Part shown: positions 36,927 through 45,530 of the stretch, piece after piece
How positions within the stretch are numbered: position 1 is the first letter of the stretch
Layout of the letters: each line of letters opens with the position of its first letter
Source of the DNA: Phenylobacterium haematophilum
GTDB taxonomy: Bacteria > Pseudomonadota > Alphaproteobacteria > Caulobacterales > Caulobacteraceae
Assembly: GCF_014196295.1 (NCBI RefSeq)
Contig: NZ_JACIDK010000010.1
Location: forward strand, 1-57,073
DNA: 57,073 bases
Reading direction: 5' to 3'
Program-made: the position numbers and the translations under genes
The notes under the pieces: model-generated
Told to the model about the DNA's origin: nothing
Databases searched by the model: none
The model's input: only the letters and a program-made list of their open reading frames with translations

Positions 36927-38231
36927 ATGACGCACGCAGATGCAGCGTTGGACCTGTCCGCCAAAGTTCGGGAGGCCGCGCGACCGCTGCCCGACTATGA
37001 CGATCCGGCCTTCGGCGCCGCCTTCGACAGTTTCGGCGACGCTCGGATCGTCCTGCTCGGCGAATGCACGCACGGCACGTCGGAGTTCTATCGGGCCAGA
37101 GCCGCCATCAGCCGGCGCCTTATCGAGCGGCACGGCTTTCGGATTGTGGCGCTGGAAGCCGACTGGCCCGACGTCGCCGACCTCGATCGGTTCGTGCGAA
37201 ATAGAGGCGTCTGGGGCCAACAGGACAGCTTCTTGAGGTTTCCGCGCTGGATGTGGCGCAACGCCGAGTTTCACGGCTTTCTGCGTGACTTGCGCGCGTG
37301 GAACCTGCCCCGCGAGCCCGATGATCGCGCGGAGCTCCGCGGACTCGACGTCTACAGTCTCACGGAATCGGCCGCACACGTGATCGACTATCTAGATCGC
37401 GTCGACCCTGCGGCGGCGGCGCAGGCTCGCCACCGATACGGATGTCTCAGTCCCTTCTTTGAGCATCCGAGCCACTACGGCGCGGCCGCCCGCCTTGGGG
37501 CCGCCGATTGCGAAGACGCCGTCGTGGGGCAGTTGGCGTCGATGGTGCAGAAGCGTTTCGCCTACAGCGCCATGGATGGGCATGACTACCTGGACGCCGA
37601 GCAGAACGCGCGTGTGGTGGCCGCGGCCGAAACCTACTATCGCGCCATGTACCGCAGTTCGGTCGAGAGCTGGAACCGCCGCGACGGGCACATGTTTGCG
37701 ACCCTGCTGCGGCTCATGGAATCGCGCGGATCTGACAGCAAGGCGATCGTATGGGCGCACAACTCCCACATCGGCGATGCGGCAGCGACCGCCATGGGAG
37801 CGTCGGGCGAGTTCAACATCGGGCAACTCTGCAAGGAGGCGTTCGGCACGCGCTGCGTTTCGATCGGCTTTAGTACCGATCGGGGGAGCGTTCTTGCAGC
37901 CGATGAATGGGGTCTTGAGCCACGGGCGATGAGCATTGTCCCTGCTCGGCCGGAGAGTTGGGAGCATGTCTTCAACGCCGGGGGACGCCCACGCGCTCTG
38001 ATCGACTGGCGCGCGAACTCCGATCTTGCGCAATCGCTGTCGAAGCCTCGCTTGGAGCGCGCCATCGGCGTGATCTACCGCCCCGATACTGAGCTCCAGA
38101 GCCACTATTTCCACGCAAGCTTGTCAGGGCAATTCGATGCGCTCGTTTGGATTGCGGAGACCTCTGCACTGTCCCCATTGCCAGGCATCGCCGCGGAGGG
38201 GGCGCCGGACATCTATCCATTCGGTTTATGA
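36927..38231 (+). CDS. Erythromycin-esterase-family protein
   Basis: A 434-residue protein of the EreA/EreB superfamily. Conserved pieces are LLGECTHGTSEFY (residues about 45-57), VALEADWPDVADLDRFVR and VWAHNSHIGDA, whose Glu/His residues form the esterase active site. A strong GAGGAGG lies before the ATG. The gene follows a phosphoribosyltransferase with a 182-bp gap. In non-pathogens this family is common in stress islands and only some members hydrolyse macrolides, so resistance should not be assumed. There is no signal peptide; it is cytosolic. Confidence 0.92.
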   Translation: MTHADAALDLSAKVREAARPLPDYDDPAFGAAFDSFGDARIVLLGECTHGTSEFYRARAAISRRLIERHGFRIVALEADWPDVADLDRFVRNRGVWGQQDSFLRFPRWMWRNAEFHGFLRDLRAWNLPREPDDRAELRGLDVYSLTESAAHVIDYLDRVDPAAAAQARHRYGCLSPFFEHPSHYGAAARLGAADCEDAVVGQLASMVQKRFAYSAMDGHDYLDAEQNARVVAAAETYYRAMYRSSVESWNRRDGHMFATLLRLMESRGSDSKAIVWAHNSHIGDAAATAMGASGEFNIGQLCKEAFGTRCVSIGFSTDRGSVLAADEWGLEPRAMSIVPARPESWEHVFNAGGRPRALIDWRANSDLAQSLSKPRLERAIGVIYRPDTELQSHYFHASLSGQFDALVWIAETSALSPLPGIAAEGAPDIYPFGL

Positions 38232-38486
38232 CGACCAGAAGTTCCTGCGTGACGAGACTGATTAGCCAATAGGGCCTAACGACAGCATTCGCGCGCGCCG
38301 TGCGCGTGGGTCGGTGCAGCGACGAGCCGCCGTATTCCAGGGTTTCAGCGAGGCCCTAGCCTGGCGGCAAGCCCACCGCTCGGCCGCACGCCCTGTCCAG
38401 CGCGGAGCGCTTTGGGGGGGGCGACGCCTCCGAGCCTCTACCCTATCGCTGGGCGGCCCCGAAACGACGCTATCGAGACGGCCATT

Positions 38487-38690
38487 TCAACGGCCTTCTT
38501 CAAGTTCGAAGGTGATTTTGGCGTTGATGCGGTAGCTGACGATCTGGTCGTCCGCGACCTGCGCCTCGAAGTTCTTGATATAAATCGAGCGGACATTGCG
38601 CAGCGTCCGGCTGGCCTCCTCAACGGCGGAGCGAGCAGCAGCTTCCCAGCTGGTTTCGGACTCTGCGAGGACCTCGATGACTTTCAGCAT
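38487..38690 (-). CDS. Dodecin-family flavin-binding protein
   Basis: A 67-residue protein from the ATG at 38690, with a GGAG about 10 nt upstream. It matches dodecin throughout: MLKVIEVLAESETSWEAAA, NVRSIYIKNFEAQV and a final beta strand IVSYRINAKITFELEE. Dodecins assemble as hollow dodecamers that store riboflavin or FMN, or coenzyme A in some bacteria, protecting cells from free flavin and light. It is divergent from the pta-like gene. A flavin store next to BLUF and phytochrome genes is suggestive but may be chance. A G8 tract (38414-38421) lies downstream in the 255-bp gap before it. Confidence 0.92.
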   Translation of the reverse strand: MLKVIEVLAESETSWEAAARSAVEEASRTLRNVRSIYIKNFEAQVADDQIVSYRINAKITFELEEGR

Positions 38691-38961
38691 GGCGATAGCT
38701 CCAGCCACAGGATCGTGGCGCTCTCATTCTGAGCCACGCCCCACGGAGGGAGTTGATGCAGGTCAAGCGGGGGTCAGGAGCCGCTCCGGTAGGTATCAAT
38801 GGCGACAGGCCGGCGTCCGCTGTGCTCTGGCTCACGGTGACAGCCAGTGCGGCCGCGCGTCTGGCGGCTGGCGACATGATGCCAAAGTCTTGGCCGCAGT
38901 CGCCGCGGCGCGCAATGATCTCCAGGCTTGCGTGCGATGAGGGGCCACGCCGGAGAACGTG

Positions 38962-39924
38962 ATGATCGCTGAGAAGGATGCCGGAAAGGGCGCTTCCAAC
39001 CCTGGGAGCCAACTCCAACGACTGATGCGGATGGCCGAAGATCAGCCGCCGCTGTTGACGGCCGTGGTCCATCCCGTCGACGTTCTATCCCTGACGGGCG
39101 CGGTAGAGGCGGCGAAACGCGGGCTGATCGCCCCGATACTCATTGGACCCAGGGCGAGGGTCGAGGCCGCGGCCAGAGACGCCGGACGGGATATTTCGGC
39201 GTTCGAACTCGTGGATGTCGAGCACAGCCATCAGGCCGCAGCGACAGCTTGTGCGATGGCGGCGAAGGGGCAGGCGGCCGCCATCATGAAGGGCGCGCTG
39301 CATACGGACGAACTGCTGGAGGCGGTCGTGGCGCCAACCTCCGGTCTGCGAACAGACCGCAGGATGAGCCACGTATTTGTTCTCGACGTGCCGAGCTACC
39401 CGCGGCCGTTACTGATCAGCGATGCGGCGCTGAACATCTCGCCGGATCTCGCCACCAAACGTGACATTGTGCAGAACGCCATTGATCTGGCTCACGCGAT
39501 GGGCGCGCCGCTGCCCAAAGTGGCCATTCTTTCAGCTGTCGAAACCGTCAATCCCAAAATGATCTCGACCCTCGATGCGGCCGCCTTGTGCAAGATGGCC
39601 GATCGCGGGCAGATCGTCGGGGGGCTGCTGGATGGGCCCCTGGCTTTCGACAATGCTGTATCGCCGGAAGCGGCAAGGGCTAAAGGCATCGTCTCACCGG
39701 TAGCAGGCGAAGCTGACATCCTGATCGTCCCCGACATTGAATCCGGCAACATGCTGGCCAAGCAGCTCTTCTATTTTTCGAGCGCGCAATCGGCAGGGAT
39801 CGTTCTCGGCGCCCGCGTCCCAATCATGCTTACAAGCCGCTCCGAACCGGAAGCTTCGCGCCTAGCCTCTTGCGCGCTGGCGATCCTCGTCACCCAACAC
39901 AAGCCCGCCAAATATGTGAGATGA
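38962..39924 (+). CDS. Phosphate acetyl/butyryltransferase
   Basis: A 320-residue PTA_PTB family enzyme without the N-terminal DRTGG regulatory domains of long Pta, so of the short type. It has a GLIAPILIGP opening segment, KGALHTDELL, VFVLDVPSYPRPLLISDAALNI and VPDIESGNMLAKQL. GGAG lies 6 nt before the ATG; a GTG one codon earlier is possible. It converts acetyl-CoA and phosphate to acetyl phosphate and CoA. Its stop overlaps the acetate-kinase ATG (ATGA), the classic Pta-AckA pair, but that kinase is cut short. Confidence 0.92.
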   Translation: MIAEKDAGKGASNPGSQLQRLMRMAEDQPPLLTAVVHPVDVLSLTGAVEAAKRGLIAPILIGPRARVEAAARDAGRDISAFELVDVEHSHQAAATACAMAAKGQAAAIMKGALHTDELLEAVVAPTSGLRTDRRMSHVFVLDVPSYPRPLLISDAALNISPDLATKRDIVQNAIDLAHAMGAPLPKVAILSAVETVNPKMISTLDAAALCKMADRGQIVGGLLDGPLAFDNAVSPEAARAKGIVSPVAGEADILIVPDIESGNMLAKQLFYFSSAQSAGIVLGARVPIMLTSRSEPEASRLASCALAILVTQHKPAKYVR

Positions 39925-41090
39925 GAGAGCGGCGTTTCATTCTGGCCCTGAACGTGGGGTCTTCCAGCGTGAAGTTCGCCGTCTATGAGGCCGTGGCGGA
40001 TCTGCCCTTGAAAATGGAGGGCCAGATCTCCGGGCTGAATGGAACGGCTCGGATGCGCGCCGGCGTCAAGGGCGCAACACGGATTGACGAGCTCTGGGGC
40101 GAACAAGCGGGCCTCGATGCGGCGCTTGAGCGGCTGTTCGACTGGCTGGAGGGCGACGGATGGACCGCCGACTTGGCCGCGGTCGGGCACCGGATCGTGC
40201 ATGGCGGACGGGATTTCCGCCAGCCTTGCATCCTGAGCGGGGAGGTCCGCGCGAAGCTGGAGGAACTGTGCTCGCTTGCGCCGCTTCACCAGCCATTCAA
40301 TCTGCGCGGAGTGGAGATCGCCGGACGGCGCCTTCCGGGCGTACTGCAGGTCGGAGTGTTCGACACGGCCTTCCATGCGGAACAGCCGGAGGCGGCCCGA
40401 CTCTATGCCCTGCCGCGAGAGCTGATCGATGATGGCGTCGTGGCCTACGGCTTCCATGGCCTGTCCTACGACTACATCGCCGGCGTGCTGCGCGAGCGGG
40501 ATGGAGAGAAAGCCGGTGGTCGGGCCATTGTTTTGCATCTTGGCAGCGGGGGCTCTCTCTGCGCTATGGACCGCGGCCGGAGCGTCGCCACGACGATGGG
40601 TTTTTCCGCGCTCGACGGGCCGCCCATGAGCACCCGCAGCGGGTCCATAGATCCGGGCGTCATCCTATATCTGCTCGAATCCAGGGGCATGAGTCCGGCG
40701 GCCGTGAGCGATCTGCTCTACCGACGGTCGGGTCTCTTGGGCCTCTCGGGGCTGAGCGGGGACATGGTCACGCTGTTGGCCAGCAACGCGCCGCACGCGA
40801 AACAAGCGCTTGAGGTCTATGTTTACCGCATCGCCCGTGAGATTGGCTCGCTTGACCGGCCGCGGCCTGGCTCGCCGAAAGAGCGCCTTGCAGCCGCGCG
40901 CCCCGGCCCTGGCTCAGCTGCTCGAGCTGTGCGGCGGTGCTGGCCAGGTCGAGGGCGCTGGCTCGGGCCGTCGTCGCCCGCGCGCTCGCCTGAGACAGGG
41001 CGGTCCTCGGATCAAGACCCTCCACGGCCGACGGGTAGAGGTCTTCGAACTGGGTTTCCAGGCGAGCGATGTCGGCGGCGATGCCCCTGA
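39921..41090 (+). pseudogene. ackA: Acetate kinase, C-terminally truncated at a junction with trbJ
   Basis: Residues 1-311 (to about 40853) follow acetate kinase: NVGSSSVKF, GHRIVHGG, VFDTAFH, AYGFHGLSYDY, HLGSGGSLCA and MSTRSGSIDPGV. The usual 390-400-residue enzyme then continues with a 'GGLD-x-[LI]-V-F-T-x-G-I-G-E' nucleotide-binding segment, and this is missing. Instead the frame runs on to 41090 through sequence that codes, on the other strand, for trbJ. Without the last 80 or so residues the ATP site is incomplete, so ATP synthesis from acetyl phosphate is unlikely. The start overlaps the Pta stop. Confidence 0.85.
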
Positions 41091-41382
41091 CGCTGGCGGC
41101 GAGGTCGCCGATGTCCTTCAGGGCCTGGGAGGTCTCAAGGAGATGGCTGTAGGGCGAGGCGGCCAGTTCGCGGGCCTGGTTGATCAGCATCTGCGCCTCG
41201 TTGGTGAGGCTCTGGAGCTGATGAGCGGTCTGCAGGGCGTTCTCGACGTGGTTGGCCGGGTCGAACACGGTCAGCTGCGCGCGCGCCGGGTCGCTGGTCG
41301 CCAGAGACAGCGCAAGGACCTGGACCAGTACGGCGGCAAGCCTAGTCCTCGGCGCAGAGCGCATCGAAGATCTCGTCGACAT
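40768..41382 (-). pseudogene. trbJ: Conjugal transfer protein TrbJ, C-terminally truncated
   Basis: From 41382 (alternative ATG 41364, six residues later) the protein has a signal peptide (LAAVLVQVLALSLATSDPARAQ) and the TrbJ pattern LTVFDPANHVENALQTAHQL, then Gln/Ala-rich helices to about 40846 (LSASQAAAGQASQ). Beyond that it reads through antisense of ackA (SHGRCGKHRP...). TrbJ/VirB5-like proteins are periplasmic components of the mating channel, usually near 240 residues. The genes normally following in the trb operon (trbL, F, G, I) are absent, so conjugation cannot be completed from this locus. Its start overlaps the end of trbE, as usual in the operon. Confidence 0.8.
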
Positions 41383-43391
41383 GGTGATGTCCCTTGGCTT
41401 TGAGGAATTGGCGGGCGAAGTCGGCGGGCGCGGCCCGCGCGCAGATTTCGTCGATCAGCGTCTGATCTTCGGGGCTGGAGGCGCCGCAGACGCTCAAGGC
41501 CGCGCCCGTCAGTTTGAGGTCGAAGAGGCGGCGCCCGGCCGGCTGGCGCAGGTAGTAGGCGCGTTTGGGAGGGGCGAACGCGATGAGCTCGAGCTGGCGG
41601 GCGTTGAGACCGAAGGCCTCGTAGTGACGGGCGCTGGCCGGTTCCAGGGCGCGCGGATTGGGCAGGAAGATCTGCGTCGGGCAGCTCTCGATGAGGCTGG
41701 CGGCGATGCTTGAGGCGGCGACGTCCTCCAGGCTCTGGGTCGCGAACACCACGGCGACCCGCTTCTTGCGCAAGGTCTTGAGCCACTCGCGGATCTTGGC
41801 GGCGAAGCGCGGCTGATCGAGAAACAGCCAGGCCTCATCAAGGATGAGGAGCACCGGCTGCCCGTCGAAGTCGCGCTCGAGCTGATGGAAGAGGGCGGTG
41901 AGCGTTGCGCCAAGCGCCGCGCGCGAGCCCATGAGGGTCTCAAGTTCGAAGGTCTGGAAGGCGCCGGCCCGCGCCGGCTCGGCGGCGCCGTCGAGCAAGG
42001 CCCCATGAGGTCCGGCCAGCGTGAAGGGCGCCAGGGCCGCGGCAAGCTCGCGGTCCTGAACCAGCGCGCAGAAGACGCTCAGGGTGCGCTGGGCGACGGG
42101 GGCCTGCGCCAGGGCGGCCAGCGCCGTCCAGATCGCTTCGCGCCGATCGGGGCTTTCGGCGAGGCCGGCCGCCAGGCCGAGATCTTCCAGCCATTCGGCC
42201 GCCCAGGCCTTCTCGGCCTCATCGTCGATCCTGGCCAGCGGCTGCAGAGGCTCGCTCGCCCCGGCCTCGAGCGCGCGCCAGCAGCCGCCGGCCGCCAAGG
42301 TCGCAGCCCGGGCCGAGCGGCCCTTGTCGAAGAAGACCACCCGCCCGCCGCGGTAGCGTCCCCACTGCAACGCCAGGAAGGCCAGCAGCGCGCTCTTTCC
42401 GGAGCCGGTCGGTCCGACCACCATCGCGTGGCCGACATCGCCCACGTGTAGGCAAAGCCGAAAGGGCGTGGCGCCGGCCGTGCGGGCGATGGCGAGCGGC
42501 GGGCCGGCGAGCGCCTCGTCGCGCTGCGGCCCGGCCCAGACCGCCGAGAGCGGCAAGAGGTCTGCGAGGTTCAAGGTTGAAACGAGCGGGCGGCGAACAT
42601 CGGCGTAGGGCTCCCCGGGCAGCGAGCCCAACCAGGCCTCGACGGCGTTGAAGTCCTCTTCTTTGGCGACGAACCCGCGGGCGTTCAGCGCGGCCAGCAC
42701 CTGGCGGGCGCGCTCAGCGGCCAGGTCGGGGTCCCCCTCGAGCAGGCAGATGGTCATGGTCAGATAGCCGAAGGCGCAGGCGTCGGCGCCGAGCGCTTCG
42801 AGCGCGGCGTCGCACTGCAGCGTCTTGGCGCTCGCATCGGTGTCGAGGAGCGGGACCTCCTCGCGCGTCAGCGCCTCGCGCAGCAGCGTTCCCACGCCCT
42901 TGCGCTTGGAGAACCAGCGCTTGCGGATCCTGGCGATCTCGAGTTCGGCCTCGTCCTTGGACAGCGCGATCCAGCGGGCGCACCAGCGGTGCTCGAACGG
43001 CAGCTCGCCCAGCCCGTCGAGCAGACCCGGCTGCGTGGCGGCCGGGAGACCTCGAAGGGAGATCACCTTGAGGAGCTGACCGCCAAGCCGCGGCGAGAGC
43101 CCGCCGGTGAGGTCGCAATCGGCCAGCTGCGCATCCAGGAAGACCGGGGTCTGCGGCGGGGCGATCTCAAGCTGTGAGGTGGAAATGCAGGCGTGCAGCC
43201 AGCTCAGCAGTTCACCGTCGTCGAGCGGGCGCGCATGCGGCAGGCATTCGGTGAGCAGGGCCAGCAGGCCAGCGGCCTGACGCGAGAACGCTTCGAGGCT
43301 GGCGCGCCAGTCGCGGCCGCTCCTGGAGAGCCCGTCGAACAGCCAGCGGTCCAAGGCCGCGGTCTCTTCCCGCGGCGCCAGCCAGGTCAAG
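41342..43391 (-). pseudogene. trbE: Conjugal transfer ATPase TrbE (VirB4 family), N-terminally truncated
   Basis: Homology runs from about 43391 (LTWLAPREETAALDRWLFDG) to the stop at 41342: 683 residues of a protein usually 810 or so long. Present are the CagE/TrbE N-domain remainder (YLHACIST-like SWLHACISTSQ), Walker A VVGPTGSGKSALL, Walker B PVLLILDEAWLFLDQPR and the ATQSLEDVA motif. About 140 N-terminal residues are missing. The ORF opens at 43480 but residues before LTWL do not resemble TrbE. VirB4 ATPases energise pilus assembly. trbC and trbD, which should precede it, are gone and hipBA lies there instead. Confidence 0.85.
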
Positions 43392-43713
43392 CCGTCGCGG
43401 CGCAAAGGCCGCGCGCAAGAGGGTTGCGCATGGATGGGGTCCTTGTCAGCGCGCCGCAGATGGATGCGGCGACGACTCAAGGCAAAGCCGGATTTGCTTG
43501 GATGTCAACGAATAAAATATAATAAAAACAAAGACTTGCCGGCAAGTTGCCGGTGACTTGGCGGCACATCGCAAGCGCGTCGGCTCAGAGCTGCGCGGCG
43601 GGCGAACACGACCTTCGGGTGGTGGCGAATTCGTGCGTCGTTTCAGGGTGATAGCGGCTCGTCGCGTTCCGCTGCGACTTGGCTGCCGGATGCCGACGAA
43701 GCGCGGCCAGGTT
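43392..43713. other. Intergenic junction region between hipA and the trbE remnant
   Basis: About 320 bp that fit neither trb nor hip coding sequence. It holds an A/T-rich patch (AATAAAATATAATAAAAAC, about 43511-43529) that is strikingly unlike the GC-rich surroundings, followed by a palindrome cluster. Confidence 0.55.
43535..43546. repeat. 12-bp perfect palindrome CTTGCCGGCAAG with a repeated half
   Basis: CTTGCCGGCAAG is a perfect palindrome, and TTGCCGG recurs 11 bp further on (43547-43553), followed by ACTTGGCGG. It lies right after an AT-rich patch downstream of hipA. It could be a protein-binding or recombination site; no known element is recognised. Confidence 0.6.
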
Positions 43714-45021
43714 TTAAGGCGGCGTGAGATCTAGACGCAAAGCGGCGTTGATCCGATCGATGTCGGCGTCGGCGACTCCGGCGGACTGCGCGTAGGTTCG
43801 CCATTGGCGCACGCCCTGCGCGATCTCTTTGATGATCGAAAGGCATTTGCGCCGCTTGAGCCCGCAGAAGCCGCCAAAGACGACGAGGTCCTCGAGCTCG
43901 AAGTCGTCGCGTTTGCCGCTCAGGCTCATCTGGTGCGCGCTCGTCCAGGGGCCGGACGGGTTGTAGGCGTAGGCGACGTCGAAGGCCGGCGACAGGCCCC
44001 AGTCTCCGGCGCGATCCATCAGGAACGCGATGTTCTTGACGTGGTCGTCCTGGTTTCGAATGAGGATGTTGAAGACCGACCTTCGGAACTGCTGGTCGAT
44101 CGCCTCGCCTCCCAGGCCGAGCAGGCGGATCGTCTCCACCGCCTGCTCGTAGCTGTGGGCGCCGGCGGCGTTGAAATCGTAGTGCCGTAGTGCGGCCAAG
44201 GACTGCATGTGCAGCTTGCCGCCAGTGTCCGTGCGGTCGAACCTATGGGTCATGAAGTGGCTGCGCCCGCCCTCTTGGTGCAGGCGGGAGGGCGACATCT
44301 CGATGCCGACGCCGAGCGCCATTTCGTAGAAGGCGTACTCGATCAGGCCAAAGCCCTGTGGATCTGCGAGCTCCTTGTCGCGGTTGTTGCTGACGCCGTC
44401 GAACTTCATCAGCCAGTAGGAGAAGCCTTGTTCGGCAGGAGCCTGGCCTGACCGGAATTCTCCGGTTCGGGCGTTCCACGCCAGCACCGCCTTGGCCCGG
44501 GCGCCTCCGGCCGAGGTGCCGACCCGCAAGATCTCCTCGAGGGTGTCATGGTCGTCCTCGCCGGCCAGCACGCCTTTTAGGTCCGTGCGCTGGCTCAGCA
44601 CCTGGTTGGCGAGCTCGACCAGGGCGTCGATCTCAAGGCGCCGTGAGCGGTCCCCAGCGCGCAGCAGGGTCGGATGAAACTCCAGCGCGCCCATGCCGCG
44701 GGTTCCGATGTAGCAGAGCCGCTCGACCGGGTTGAAGGTGGACGCCTCGCGGCCTTGCCGCACCAGCCAGGCGTCGATCAGGGCGTTGCCGTACTTGTCG
44801 GGCAAGGAGTCCGCCAGCAGGCCGGGCAGGCCCTTGAAGGCTGGGCGCGGAAGGGCGGGAAAGTCGTAGGGCGTCGTACGCGGCGGCATGGTCAGCGGCG
44901 CCACCAGGATGCCGCTCGCGGCGAACTCCGGCGTGTACTGGAACACCGCATAATCGCGGTCGTCCTGCCAGCTCACTGCTGCGATGTCGCGCCCCCAAAG
45001 GCGAACGATGGCGTCGGTCAT
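43714..45021 (-). CDS. hipA: HipA-type serine/threonine kinase toxin
   Basis: A 435-residue HipA-family kinase. The N-terminal couple domain has MTDAIVRLWGRDIAAV. The catalytic core contains LPDKYGNALIDAWL, the ATP/activation part RVGTSAGGARAKAVLAW, the catalytic loop NQDDHVKNIAFL (Asp and Asn residues) and the metal-binding SPAFDVAYAY. HipA kinases phosphorylate targets such as glutamyl-tRNA synthetase and arrest growth until HipB neutralises them. The ATG at 45021 overlaps the hipB stop (ATGA). It lies inside a conjugation operon, where it would favour retention of the element. It looks intact. Confidence 0.93.
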   Translation of the reverse strand: MTDAIVRLWGRDIAAVSWQDDRDYAVFQYTPEFAASGILVAPLTMPPRTTPYDFPALPRPAFKGLPGLLADSLPDKYGNALIDAWLVRQGREASTFNPVERLCYIGTRGMGALEFHPTLLRAGDRSRRLEIDALVELANQVLSQRTDLKGVLAGEDDHDTLEEILRVGTSAGGARAKAVLAWNARTGEFRSGQAPAEQGFSYWLMKFDGVSNNRDKELADPQGFGLIEYAFYEMALGVGIEMSPSRLHQEGGRSHFMTHRFDRTDTGGKLHMQSLAALRHYDFNAAGAHSYEQAVETIRLLGLGGEAIDQQFRRSVFNILIRNQDDHVKNIAFLMDRAGDWGLSPAFDVAYAYNPSGPWTSAHQMSLSGKRDDFELEDLVVFGGFCGLKRRKCLSIIKEIAQGVRQWRTYAQSAGVADADIDRINAALRLDLTPP

Positions 45022-45362
45022 TCGCCGTCGCCCCAGGTCCACGGTTCAGGCGTCTTCGGTTGCGTGGGGCGTGCGCGCCTGCGCTCGGCCCTGGTGGTCA
45101 TCCGGACGCGGTCGACCGGCCGCACGTCGAGAGGCGGGGTGAGGACTTCGAGCCGGTCGGCCAGGTCCAGGACTTCGAGCACCCGGATCAGCGTGTCGAG
45201 CGAGACGTTTTCGCCAGCCTCGAGGCGGCGCAGGGTGTTGAGCGAAAGGCCTGCATCCTGGGCCAGCTGGCGCTGGGTGAGGTTGCGGCCAAGCCTGACG
45301 GCGGCCAGGCGCTCGCCGAGCTCATTGATGCGGGTTTGCAGGGCTGCTTCGGAGATTGACAT
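45018..45362 (-). CDS. hipB: HipB-like XRE antitoxin
   Basis: A 114-residue protein with an HTH_XRE domain at about residues 11-68 (LGERLAAVRLGRNLTQRQLA, LSLNTLRRLEAGENVSLDTL). Its C-terminal tail is basic and disordered, ending EPWTWGDGE. It is translated first and overlaps hipA by 4 bp, the normal order for this module. Expected to bind its own promoter and HipA. An AT-rich upstream region has inverted repeats that could be the operator. Confidence 0.93.
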   Translation of the reverse strand: MSISEAALQTRINELGERLAAVRLGRNLTQRQLAQDAGLSLNTLRRLEAGENVSLDTLIRVLEVLDLADRLEVLTPPLDVRPVDRVRMTTRAERRRARPTQPKTPEPWTWGDGE

Positions 45363-45374
45363 GTAGAAACCCGA

Positions 45375-45417
45375 ATATGGGTATTTGATGCATATTTGAC
45401 CATCTAATCCCCCATAT
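45375..45417 (-). promoter_or_regulatory. Candidate hipBA operator/promoter
   Basis: Upstream of hipB, ATATGGG (45375-45381) and CCCATAT (45411-45417) form an inverted repeat 29 bp apart. TATTTGA occurs twice in between (45382, 45393). The surrounding 150 bp is AT-rich. Autoregulation by HipB is usual for the family; the specific site is inferred. Confidence 0.4.
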
Positions 45418-45530
45418 AATGGCGATTGTGAGGAGATGGGTTAATGGCGACGTCAAGCGCCAGTCGGAACCAAAATAATGGTGCTTGTGGGGGAATTCCG
45501 CACAAAATGACTAATATATTGGTGTTTATT

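Noticed and set aside
36927..38231. Erythromycin resistance gene
   Set aside because: The family match is good, but its position in a stress locus and the many non-resistance members make a resistance call unsupported.
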